Shown here: positions 47,987 through 57,138 of the stretch, piece after piece
Position numbering within the stretch: position 1 is the first letter of the stretch
Layout: each line of letters begins with the position of its first letter
Assembly: GCA_009695205.1 (NCBI GenBank)
Contig: SIBK01000018.1
Location: 1-64,000, forward strand
DNA from: Pedosphaera sp.
GTDB taxonomy: Bacteria > Verrucomicrobiota > Verrucomicrobiia > Limisphaerales > UBA9464
Reading direction: 5' to 3'
DNA: 64,000 bases
Position numbers and translations under genes: made by a program
Notes under the pieces: generated by a model
Told to the model about the DNA's origin: nothing
What the model saw: only the letters and a program-made list of their open reading frames with translations
The model's database searches: none

Positions 47987-48790
47987 ATGAAAAATACATG
48001 CAAGCAGTTGGCGGTATTGGGAGCAATCCTGATGACAGCGGTTCAGTCGTTGGCCTTCAGTTACGTCGTTAAATCCAACATGGTCCCGGCGGCGGCTGAT
48101 GATTCCCTTTGGGCCGGAGACATTTTACCGGGTGCCGTAGTTAAAGACGGCTTTTTTTTGGGTGACCATATTGTGGGTGACCATATTATTGCTCAGGTTG
48201 CGAGCCCCGACGGACAAGGGAATGGCTTGAGCGATGTTGGAATCACATGGATAATTACGGGCCTCTCAAAAAATGGCGTTACTGACCTTACCGGCGGCTC
48301 AATTGCAACCCATCTAACAGTGGCGTATGCAAACGGCCTCAGTTTGCCCGCGGGTCTCACGGCGGGCTATTCTCCTCTAGCTAATCAGTACGAAGCGGTT
48401 CGTGCCGATATCACGGGGGGCGATTCTCCTCTAGCTAATCAGTACAAAGCGGTTCGTGCCGATATTACTGTGCTCAACAACGACAGAAATTCAGTGTTTG
48501 AAACTAGCACAGTTAAAAATTCGGGATTAGAGCTTTTAGGAGGAGGTTCAAAAATTCTTACCCCTGATATCGCGACTTTCGTGGGCGTGGGTACTGTTAA
48601 TTTTAGTATCCCCGACTATGCTAAAAACGCTTGGTCTCTAGGGGCTGGTCCCAGCGCTGAGGCAGCTGGATCAAAACTAATTGTTACGCACGCGTTTGTG
48701 CCTGAGACCACGGGTCTGATTCCTGCGGCTGGGCTGGCGGGTCTTGCCGGTCTGGTTCAATGGCGACGCCGGCGAAATCGGAAGAGCTAG
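47987..48790 (+). CDS. Exported protein with PEP-CTERM-like sorting tail
   Basis: A 267-residue protein from ATG 47987, preceded by GAAAGAAAGG. The signal peptide is LAVLGAILMTAVQSLAF. The body is beta-rich and contains a tandem duplication (SPLANQYEAVRADIT then SPLANQYKAVRADIT) and GDHIVGDHI. The C-terminus is VPETTGLIPAAGLAGLAGL followed by RRRRNRKS: a VPE motif, a TM helix and a basic tail, the PEP-CTERM layout for exosortase processing. Such proteins go to the envelope or matrix. No exosortase gene is in the window. AT-richer than neighbours and intact. Confidence 0.75.
   Translation: MKNTCKQLAVLGAILMTAVQSLAFSYVVKSNMVPAAADDSLWAGDILPGAVVKDGFFLGDHIVGDHIIAQVASPDGQGNGLSDVGITWIITGLSKNGVTDLTGGSIATHLTVAYANGLSLPAGLTAGYSPLANQYEAVRADITGGDSPLANQYKAVRADITVLNNDRNSVFETSTVKNSGLELLGGGSKILTPDIATFVGVGTVNFSIPDYAKNAWSLGAGPSAEAAGSKLIVTHAFVPETTGLIPAAGLAGLAGLVQWRRRRNRKS
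48366..48468 (+). repeat. Two direct copies of a ~51-bp in-frame segment
   Basis: TCTCCTCTAGCTAATCAGTA and GCGGTTCGTGCCGATAT occur twice, in frame, within the PEP-CTERM-like gene, with only a few base differences, indicating a recent internal duplication. Confidence 0.9.
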
Positions 48791-48820
48791 TCCGGTTACT
48801 GACCCAGGTTATTTGACAGA

Positions 48821-48850
48821 AAGCGGCCCTCGGGCCGCTTTTATTTTTTA
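48821..48850 (+). terminator. Rho-independent terminator
   Basis: Perfect 9-bp stem AAGCGGCCC-TC-GGGCCGCTT followed by TTATTTTTT, 30 bp after the stop of the PEP-CTERM-like gene. Confidence 0.92.
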
Positions 48851-49000
48851 CTTCAAATTTGCCAACGCTCTGGCGCTTTAGGTTTACCCGCGAACCGGAC
48901 CCTCGTAGTCGCGGACGGGCACTGCTTTTTGTTTCATGGCTGGAAGTTGCGTTGTTTGAGCCAAGTAAGCCCCAGCTCCAAAATGCCTATCAATCACTCT

Positions 49001-49192
49001 AAAAGAATAATGCAATTACTACTGCTCACGTTGAGAAATTCGCGGAACTCGTAGGTAAGAACCCGGCACTGATAGCAAAGCTTGGGTTAGCCAAAGTCAA
49101 TGCGGACGCTGCAGCAGCATCAGCCATCGCGGCCGCGTACATCACCAATGCCGTCAAAGAAGCCAAAGCCCTCGGTCTGGAATTGCACCGAA
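49001..49192 (+). other. Ala-rich helical coding remnant
   Basis: One frame reads VEKFAELVGKNPALIAKLGL, then NADAAAASAIAAAYITNAV and KEAKALGLELHR. No start codon fits and the frame leads into IS256 debris. It looks like the end of a small helical protein; family not recognised. A partial hairpin-core sequence (GTAGTCGCGGACGGGCA) lies upstream at 48906-48922. Confidence 0.35.
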
Positions 49193-49284
49193 GTAGAAGC
49201 CCACGCTTTTATTGCCCCCGGGTTCAGCCAGATAATTTGTTATCGACGTGGTCCCATATCTGGTTGAACCGGTTCTGCTTGACC

Positions 49285-49493
49285 AAGCCCCACACCAGCG
49301 CCGCCTCCGCACCTCCAACGCCATCGAACGCGTCAACCAGGAACTCAAACGCCGTACTCGCGTCGCCTACATCTTCCCAAACGAATCCTCCCTCCTCCGC
49401 CTCTGCTCCGCTCTCCTCGCAGAAATCTCCGACGATTGGGAATCCGGCAAAATCTACCTCGATATGAATCCATCCATCCCGCCCTCTTCCTGA
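49285..49493 (+). pseudogene. IS256-family (mutator) transposase, C-terminal fragment
   Basis: About 68 residues: RRLRTSNAIERVNQELKRRT, RVAYIFPNESSLLRLCSALL, AEISDDWESGKIYLDMNPS. The NAIERVNQELKRRT segment holds the third (Glu) residue of the DDE triad region of IS256 transposases. Everything N-terminal is missing or scrambled. No terminal inverted repeats were found around it. Confidence 0.85.
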
Positions 49494-49633
49494 CTCCCGC
49501 TCAATTTACAGAAGAATACTTGCGCCGCCCGTGGAATCCACGATCCAAGCTCGCGGGGAATTTGCTTTTGATCCCGGCTGTGTTCCACCCGGCCCTCAAT
49601 TCTCTGTAGTCCTAACAACTCAACCCATCCTCC

Positions 49634-50703
49634 TATGTATCCAAATAACTTACATACTCCCAATAATTCGTTAAACCCAGTCCTGCTCCGTGTGCTGGCA
49701 ATCCTGGTGGCGGGCGCCGCCGGTGGTTGCCCACGCACAGGATCGCCAGACGCCGATTGATTTTAACACCAATAGCGTCCGCTTTGGGCAGGTGGTGCCC
49801 CCGCTAAACTTCACCTACGGCATTGCCAATCTTACGCTGGTCAACACCTATAATCCGACCGGGGCCGTTCCCAAGGACTTGACAACGGTCCGGGCCGATG
49901 TGCCCGCCAATGCGGGGGTGCTGACAGTGGGTGGTAAGACGTGGGACTTGCTGCAGTTTCATTTTCACACCCCGGCGGAGCACAGTCTCGATTCCAACCG
50001 CGCACCGATGGAAGTCCATTTCGTCCACAAGGACCGCGAAAAAAATGTCGGCGATCCGGACTCATTGCTCGTCGTGGGGGCCTTCATCGTCCGGGGCGCC
50101 ACCAATACGGAGTTGGATAAGTACTTCGCCAATCTTCCCGCACCAGCCAGTTCGACCAATGTCCCCGGGTTTGATCTCTCGAAGGTGCTGCCCCCGTTTT
50201 ACAATCAATTGATTTACCCGGGTTCTTTGACCGGGCCGTCGGCGGTGCTGGGAAGCACCGTGGCGCAGCAACTGGCTTCCGATGAATTCCCCGAAATTGT
50301 GAACTGGGTGGTGCTCACCTCGTTCATTGAAATGGCCGACAGCCAGATCCAGCGATTCCGGGCGCTCTATCCGGAGAGGGAGGGCAATTCCCGGAAGCTA
50401 CAGCCGCTGGCGGGACGTCACGTGGACACCGATGCGGATGCTAATGTGTGGAACAATACTCTCGACTTTTTCAATGACAGCGTTCTTCCCCGCATCAACA
50501 TCGCCCGGACCGTCCGGCTGGTTCATGACAATCTGCTCCAAGGATTGAGCTATCAGTTACAGCGCTCGCGCGACCTGAAATTGTGGACTGAATTGGGAGC
50601 TCCTTTCATCCCACTTACTCCGTCGGTGACGAATTACGTGGATGTCAGTGATTTCAATTATTTCTTCCAGTTGACGGAACCCACCGGCATTCCCGTTCCG
50701 TGA
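49634..50703 (+). pseudogene. Alpha-type carbonic anhydrase with a frameshift after the signal peptide
   Basis: ATG 49634 starts a signal sequence (NPVLLRVLAILVAGAAGG). The frame then changes near 49722, where loss of one C would restore AGAAVVAHAQDRQTPIDF. The main frame is intact to 50703 with the zinc-site segments LLQFHFHTPAEHSLDSNR (two His) and PMEVHFVHKDR (third His), and SLLVVGAFIVRG. It hydrates CO2 in the periplasm. The usual segment before QSPID (HWG region) is missing, so the N-terminus is short. A C-terminal extension has SYQLQRSRDLKLWTELG, a module frequent at the ends of exported proteins in this phylum. May be functional if the frameshift is an error. Confidence 0.75.
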
Positions 50704-51387
50704 GCACTCAGCCGTGTCCATGCAGTTGCAACTGCCGACAGGACCAACAGAGATACGATGGACATAGAGTGGTGGAGCCACCGCCCAAGCGGAGGGGGAC
50801 CGCTCCCCGGTCGCAGCCCGTGGATGGGAAGCGTGCGGTAGAAATTTCCAAAGACCTGCGCCCGGAGTGCGCGCTGCGGGCGAGGGGGACGCATGTGATT
50901 AGGTTGGCGGCGCGGGACGGGGCAGCTCGATAACATAGCTGAGTTGGGCAGGGGAATTTGGGGCAAGGGAATGGGAGGGGACGGACTGGCGGCGGGCCGG
51001 GCTGGTCATTCGTGGCACGATAGAATCCTCGTGGCGTGCAAGGTTTTTTTTCCCCGAGCGCGGCTGGGTGCGCGGAGCATCAGCCGCAGCGGGTTGGGCG
51101 GAGGGGACGCCCCTGATTCGGACGGGTGCCGGCGAGGGTTCGGGGCTGCTCCGCTCGGACTACAACTCTGCAAAATCCTCGGGCGCCGCGAGGATTTTGC
51201 CATGCCAGGGATGGCCAGCCCGGCTCGCACCCCATTCGTCGCGGCGCATTTCTTAGCCCCAAACTCTCCTGCGAAACTCGGCTGTGCCCACGAGCGGCTC
51301 CGTCCCGCGCCGCTGCCGGTGCCGCGAACTGCCTCAATAACTTTGTTCCGAGCGGCCGCTACCTCTCAAGCCATCTATCAATTTCCA
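50704..51387. other. GC-rich intergenic stretch with repeat debris
   Basis: Open frames here have no recognisable sequence. 51052-51105 (GAGCGCGGCTGGGTGCGC, GAGCATCAGCCGCAGC) resembles 51713-51765. I see no gene. Confidence 0.4.
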
Positions 51388-51423
51388 TTGATAGGAATTT
51401 GTTTGTTTGACGCGGAGGGTAAA
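51388..51423 (+). repeat. 36-bp breakpoint repeat, copy A
   Basis: TTGATAGGAATTTG followed by TTTGACGCGGAGGGTAAA, one base different from copy B. Flanking sequence on both sides is unlike that of other copies. Confidence 0.85.
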
Positions 51424-51880
51424 ATTCTTACTATGTTTCCCTCGACTCATGGGGAGCTGCATCGTACTTCAGCCGGGCGCCCTCTTCAATCTTTCCCACG
51501 GCACCACTCAGTTCTAATCAGGGGGGAAACCAGGTGCAAGCATCAGAGAAAGGCTAACAGTTGCTGTCATGGATTTCGCCTATCGACTCATTCTTTCGCA
51601 AGCAGGTCAAGTGACAGGACCGCAGCACGGCGGAGCCGCAACCAAAGTAGCGGGCTATACAGACTTACAAGTCTACCGGTATCTCTGAGATTTGTTTCAT
51701 GTCGCGACGATTTTTCGGAGCGCGGTTGTCCGCGGAGCACCAGTCGCAGCAAGTCCAAACTGCCAGGCGTTCCGGCGTCACCCTGACGCCCGGTGCCGTT
51801 CCTGGCCGCTGCGGCTGCTCCTGCGGACACAGCCGCGCTCCATGGATTGCGGCTTCGCCGCGCGGCAAGTATCACCGGGG
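51424..51880. other. Non-coding stretch with an inverted pair of REP-like hairpins
   Basis: GGAGCGCGGTTGTCCGCGGA (from 51717) and the inverted relative TCCTGCGGACACAGCCGCGC (near 51819-51838) form a head-to-head pair. No supported gene. Confidence 0.45.
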
Positions 51881-53310
51881 CTAGTCGGCCAGGTAGAACC
51901 GGCTGCCGCCCGTGGGGGTGAAGCGGTAAGGCGAGGTGGCCCCAGTCACCGGCAGGTATAGGTGAGGTCTTTCGACACGTTCAGAACTCCGCAGGGTGCC
52001 CTCGTATTCGATCACTATCTGGGTCCCCTCCTGCCGGATCGACATCACGCCGGCGCGCCGCGGGTTGCGCGGATCGGTCGGGTCGGTGCCGTTGCGGAAT
52101 TCATCCCGGTTGGAAATCCCATCGCGATCGGGATCATCATCCGGACCGTAACGCAGATCGCGAAAGAATCGGCGTTCCCACGCATCGGAGAGCCCGTCGT
52201 TGTCGGAATCATCCGCCAGGTCGAGCCGGATGGAGTCGTGGATGACCGGGGATTCGTTGAGGCTGGCATCGCGGCGCCTGGCGTAGATCGTCGCGACGAC
52301 CGGCCCGGGACCGGACGAGAGCGTGAACGGCAATTCGGGCCTGAAGGGTTGATAAGCGGCCCCGGCAAAAGCCGGATCTTCCGAAAGCATGACCTCGGTC
52401 GTGTCATCGCTGACGCCGAATTGCACCATGACCAAAGGCGAGGCGGTAAAGGAGTCGCCATGGTTGATCATCATGGCACCGTCCGGGGGAACCGAATCGG
52501 CCTTGGACACACCGAAAAACCACGCGGTGGCGGCCGTCCGCGCCCCGCGGTGGTCCTCCGCCACCAATGCGTAGAAGTACGTGGTGTTGTTGGCCAGCCC
52601 GCGGTCGTCATAGATGCCGGAAGGATCCGCCAGGAGGTCTACGCGGTCGTGGAGCATCCAAGTAAACGTGCCCCAATCAAACTGCCAAATCTCGATCAAG
52701 CGATAGGCGGTGTTGACCGGGAAATGGAGGAAGAGTGCATTCGGCTCCGGCTGGTGGATCGGCACGTGGAATACGTGGGTGACGATCCCGTAGTCCACGA
52801 TGGCGGGGAGCTGGTCGTCCTTGTCGTAGAGCGGATCGCGACCAGCGGCAACTTCTGAGCCGTCGGATTCGCGCTGCCATCGGTGTCCGGGTTGAGCGGC
52901 GACGTGCCATAGTAGAATTCTTCCTTGTTGCTCAGCCCGTCCACATCGTTATCGAGCGCCGCGTCGGTGGGATCGAACTTGTTCAAGCCGTAAAGGTCCT
53001 CCCAGCGATCCGGCAGGCCGTCGTTGTCGGAGTCCGGGTCGCACGCGGGAAACTGGGGATTCTCGTCGTATTCGTACACCTGAAAGAAACGCGTGCCGAA
53101 GCGCTCAAAAGAATCGCCCGCGTGATTCTTGCCCTGAGCGAACACATGGACGGCGTAACTGCCCCATTGGCCGGCGGGCAGGCCGGGAAAATCCGGCTGG
53201 CCGCCGCGGCTGGAAAAGGGAGTGCGGGGTAGCGATTGCCGTAGATATTATTGGCAGGTTTGTTTCCGAAAGTGGACTCCCCGTCGACGAGTTTCGGCGC
53301 CTGGAGCAGG
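51881..53310 (-). pseudogene. Calcium-binding (thrombospondin type 3-like) exported protein, frame-shifted and 5'-truncated
   Basis: Reading leftward from about 53310: KLVDGESTFGNKPANNIYGN, frameshift near 53215, QPDFPGLPAGQWGSYAVHVF, then acidic Ca-binding repeats DPDSDNDGLPDRWEDLYGL and DNDVDGLSNKEEFYYGT. A second frameshift near 52860 leads to RDPLYDKDDQLPAIVDYGIV, a fibronectin-like stretch (NNTTYFYALVAEDHRGARTA), another DDSDNDGLSDAWERRFF repeat and the end FTPTGGSRFYLAD. No signal peptide remains. Such DxDxDG repeats bind calcium in surface proteins. Confidence 0.75.
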
Positions 53311-53392
53311 GTCCGCGGACGCCCGGAAGAAGGTCAAAGCCTCGGTCCGCGATTTACTCCACACCCAGCAATTGAACCTGAGGGCGGTCGCC

Positions 53393-54145
<753 letters not shown>

Positions 54146-54420
54146 TAGAGGGGTTTCCTACCAGAATTCTCTCATTCGACCGCAAGGCATCAGCCCCGTC
54201 CAGCGCGAATTCGGCTTTACGGGTGACCGTGGGCGGTCCGAGCTCTGCCCCTCGGTTTGATTCCGAACCCAAAACCTGGGAGCGCCGGCATCCGCGGCCG
54301 GCGTGACGCACGAATTCTGGCGGGTCGGACGCCGGTTTTTCCGGGAAGGTGTTAGCAGCACACGGTCTTCCCAGCGCATCCGGGGCCGGCTTTGGCGATG
54401 GCCGGCGGACCGGTCCGTCC

Positions 54421-54693
54421 TCAATCGGCGTCGAATCTTGGTGGCCTGGTCCGATCTGCCGGGACCAACTGCACCTCCCGCAGGTCGAGCAGGCAGTTCC
54501 GGATGGGGCCCTCGGCATCGAATGTCAGCTTGTGTCGGCCCGGGGGGGGGAGTTCCAGTCGGCCGAACTTATCGTGCCGATACAGGTCCCAGGTTCCGGT
54601 TCCCGGCGCGCGCCCGGTGAGCTTCTGATCCTCCAACTGCAGGCGGAAGACGTTGCCGGCGACCCCCCTGTCGCACGCCCAGTCCAGCCACAC
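54421..54693 (-). pseudogene. C-terminal fragment of an exported carbohydrate-binding-like protein
   Basis: About 90 residues after the breakpoint repeat: VWLDWACDRGVAGNVFRLQL, TGRAPGTGTWDLYRHDKFGR, LELPPPGRHKLTFDAEGPIR and DLREVQLVP. The TGTWDxYRxxKxGRLxLPxGRH pattern is that of C-terminal beta-sandwich modules on Verrucomicrobia/Planctomycetes sulfatases and glycosidases. The catalytic part is absent; the fragment begins exactly at the inverted copy D of the 36-bp repeat. Confidence 0.6.
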
Positions 54694-54728
54694 CTTACCC
54701 TCCGCGTCAAAAAAGCAACTTCCTGTCA
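54694..54728 (-). repeat. 36-bp breakpoint repeat, copy D (inverted)
   Basis: Reverse orientation, about 85% identical to the others (CTTACCCTCCGCGTC, AACTTCCTGTCAA). It forms an inverted pair with copy B around the IS110 fragment. Confidence 0.75.
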
Positions 54729-54953
54729 ATATTCCTGCTGATATGTAAGAGGGCAAGTCGGACCCGCCTCGTAGCAGCTGAAAACTTCTTTAGCTTGGGA
54801 TTTCTGTTTAAAGACCCAGCGGAGAAAGTTGTCATAGGACATTTTCTGTGGCGGCTGAGGCTTCGCTCCATCGACCCTGCGAACCACCATGAGGTCGCCG
54901 GCATGGACGTCGAGAGCGAGTTTAATTTGTCGATAAGGAGGCGGCTGAGTTAG
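54729..54953 (-). pseudogene. IS110-family transposase, N-terminal fragment
   Basis: One frame reads TQPPPYRQIKLALDVHAGDL, VVRRVDGAKPQPPQKMSYDN, FLRWVFKQKSQAKEVFSCYE and AGP. The Asp in LALDVHA is the first catalytic residue of the DEDD RuvC-like domain and SCYEAGP is the next conserved block of IS110/IS1111 transposases. Start codon and the remaining ~80% of the protein are missing; both ends coincide with the inverted copies of the 36-bp repeat. Confidence 0.88.
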
Positions 54954-54956
54954 TTA

Positions 54957-54992
54957 TTGATAGGAATTTGTTTTTTTGACGCGGAGGGTAAA
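54957..54992 (+). repeat. 36-bp breakpoint repeat, copy B
   Basis: TTGATAGGAATTTG, TTTTTTTGACGCGGAGGGTAAA in two overlapping blocks. It cuts the 5' end of the IS110 fragment on one side and the 3' end of the lamin-tail gene on the other. Confidence 0.85.
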
Positions 54993-55457
54993 GCTTGAAA
55001 TTGGTATGGAGCTCACGCCCGGGCGTGACCGGTGCTTGCCCGAGGCAAAAACAAGGAGGCGCTTGTTCGCGACCAGGCTCGTGGCTGGGAACACCCACTT
55101 GGCGGAGAGCGCGACCTCGTCGGTCAACGACCAACCCGTGAGATCGACCGTGTTGGTGGACGGGTTATACAGCTCGATCGAATCGGAACGCTCGCCATCC
55201 TCATCCCTGATGCCCGTTTGGTTAACAGCCATGAACTCGCTGATCATGATGCCCTGGGCCCCGGTGAGCGCCGGGAGGAGGAGCGCGAGCCACATCAGCA
55301 ACGCGACAACGGTCGCGGGGGCGCCGCTTCGCGCCGTCGCCGGGGCGCGGGATCCAGGGCGCAGGAACTTGAACAGACAGGCGGCGAGCCTGCCCATCCC
55401 GGGGCCGGCCCAGCCGGCAACGCCCCCGTGGGCTGCGATGAACAACTCTGCAGACAT
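54993..55457 (-). pseudogene. Lamin-tail-domain exported protein, 3'-truncated and frame-shifted
   Basis: From ATG 55457: a basic N-terminus, hydrophobic export segment (TVVALLMWLALLLPALTGAQ), then a lamin tail domain: IMISEFMAVNQTGIRDEDGE, SDSIELYNPSTNTVDLTGWS, LTDEVALSAKWVFPATSLV, RLLVFASGKHR. After a one-base shift comes TPGRELHTNFKL, where the gene is cut by the 36-bp repeat. Full-length relatives are very large exported proteins with further domains. Only about 10% remains. Confidence 0.8.
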
Positions 55458-55490
55458 AGACTTGCAACTACCCCGGACCGCCCGCGGGGA

Positions 55491-56696
55491 TCATGGGGGG
55501 GTCTTTCGCCGTTTCAGCTCCTCCTCCAGCCGCTGCCAGCAATACCATTGCATGCGCGGATGATGATAGGGGCCCTTCCAGACATTGCCCTTCAGACGGG
55601 TCGACACGGTGCCGTCGCGATGCAGGTAGCCAAACCATTCACCATGCAGCGGATCGGGGAAGTGCGCGTAGGCCCAGTCATGGACCATCTTGTGCCACCG
55701 CGCGAACCGGGGCTCGCCCGTGAGCAGGTGGGCCAGCAGCGTGCCGATGATGGCTTCGTTATGGGGCCACCAGAACTTCATGTCGTGCCAATACTCCGTG
55801 CAGGGCAGGCCTTTCACGTCGCGGTAATAGAGAAGGCCGCCATGCTCCCGATCCCAGCCCCAGTCCATCATCCAGTCGATGATGGTGGTCCCGAGCTCGA
55901 TCAGGCGCGGGTTGTTGTTGCGGTAGCGCGCCTCCTCGAGAATAAACCAGCCCGCCTCGATGGCGTGGCCGGGGTTTAACATGCGCCCGTCGAAGGTGTC
56001 GATGAACTCCCCGCCCGGCCCGACGGTTTCCAGGAGGCACTTGAACTCGGGTTTCAGGAAGTCGCGTTCGATCTCGGCGATGCAATCATCGATCAGCTTG
56101 TTGGCCAGTGAGGGTCCGGCCACCTTGCGCAACTCCTGAGCCGTCACGATCATGAGCATCGGCATGACCAGGCTCTTCATCGGGCGGGTCCCGGGATCGG
56201 TCTTGGGCTCTGTTTGAAACTTCGAGACGCGCTCGAACAAGTCGAGCGCCAGCCTCAACGCGTGCTTGTCGCCCGCCGCCTGGCTGTAGGCCGCCAGGGC
56301 GTTGATGGCGAAAATCTCCGAGAAACAGTAGCGCCGTTTGCGCAACGGTTTTCCTTCCCGGGTGACCAGGAAGAACATGCGGCCGTCGGTGTCGAAGCAG
56401 TGGCGCTGGATGAAATCGATGCCGTGCTTCGCATACGCGAGCCATTCGGGCCGGTGCTCCACCGTGTTGCACAAGGTGGCCAGCAGCCACGCGAAGCGGC
56501 CCTGGAACCAGACGGCCTTGTCGGTCTGCAGCACGGCGCCGTCCTCGCCTAATGCCGTGAGGTAACCGCCATGCTCCTGATCGATGGCGCGGGGCAGCCA
56601 GAAGGGAAGCGTGTCGTGCAACAGTCCGTCGCGGTAGGTCGCGAGGTAACGCTGCAAATCGACGTCCGGGAGCGTGGGCATGGAAGGGGTTTTCAT
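55491..56696 (-). CDS. N-acylglucosamine 2-epimerase (AGE) family protein
   Basis: A 401-residue (alpha/alpha)6-barrel enzyme: LPFWLPRAIDQEHGGYLTAL, TDKAVWFQGRFAWLLATLCN, GRMFFLVTREGKPLRKRRYC, GRMLNPGHAIEAGWFILEEA, DREHGGLLYYRDVKGLPC, KFWWPHNEAIIGTLL and GEWFGYLHRDGTVS. His residues in NPGHAIE and WWPHNE are the catalytic pair in AGE/cellobiose 2-epimerase relatives. It interconverts C2 epimers of free or N-acylated sugars. ATG 56696; intact. The sugar porter gene lies upstream in the same orientation (443-bp gap), suggesting a sugar uptake and epimerisation block. Confidence 0.92.
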   Translation of the reverse strand: MKTPSMPTLPDVDLQRYLATYRDGLLHDTLPFWLPRAIDQEHGGYLTALGEDGAVLQTDKAVWFQGRFAWLLATLCNTVEHRPEWLAYAKHGIDFIQRHCFDTDGRMFFLVTREGKPLRKRRYCFSEIFAINALAAYSQAAGDKHALRLALDLFERVSKFQTEPKTDPGTRPMKSLVMPMLMIVTAQELRKVAGPSLANKLIDDCIAEIERDFLKPEFKCLLETVGPGGEFIDTFDGRMLNPGHAIEAGWFILEEARYRNNNPRLIELGTTIIDWMMDWGWDREHGGLLYYRDVKGLPCTEYWHDMKFWWPHNEAIIGTLLAHLLTGEPRFARWHKMVHDWAYAHFPDPLHGEWFGYLHRDGTVSTRLKGNVWKGPYHHPRMQWYCWQRLEEELKRRKTPP

Positions 56697-57138
56697 GGGG
56701 TGGGCACAGCTACGGGTTAATGCGATGGTTCCAGTCTCGGCGGACTGAGGCTGCGCGGCAGCGCGGCCCTACCAGGGGATCCAGGCAGCGCGCCCGGACG
56801 GCAGCCTTGTGCGCAACCGTGAGCCAGCCGGCCAGTCCTCATATTTCACACCCTCCGTGAGTTCACGCCCTTCGGCTGACGTGGTGAGGCCCAACCCGAT
56901 CCCTGCCGCAGTCGCGCCGATGGGCCCAGAGCCGTATGGGGGGGCGCGTGGTGCATCCACCGCTGGCCGCCATGGCGCCTGGAGTCACAAGACCGCCGCT
57001 GACAGCAAAAGCCGTGAACAGAGTGTTGCCGTCCCTTCCCTCCCGTGCAAACAAGGAAAGACACCCCGCAGAAGCTGTCCGCGCGGTCTTGCTTTAGCCC
57101 GGACAGGTGTAAACCCGAAGGACTGTGAAATATCCGGG
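56697..57138. other. Intergenic stretch with TAGCCCGGA inverted repeat
   Basis: TAGCCCGGA (57095-57103) and TCCGGGCTA (57133-57141) form a 9-bp stem with a 29-base loop, the distal arm overlapping the porter stop codon. A GC-rich hairpin repeat (GGCTGCGCGGCAGCGCGGCC) lies near 56750. No gene seen. Confidence 0.55.

Noticed and set aside
50944-51786. 280-residue plus-strand open frame
   Set aside because: It crosses the 36-bp repeat and REP-like hairpins and has no recognisable domain.
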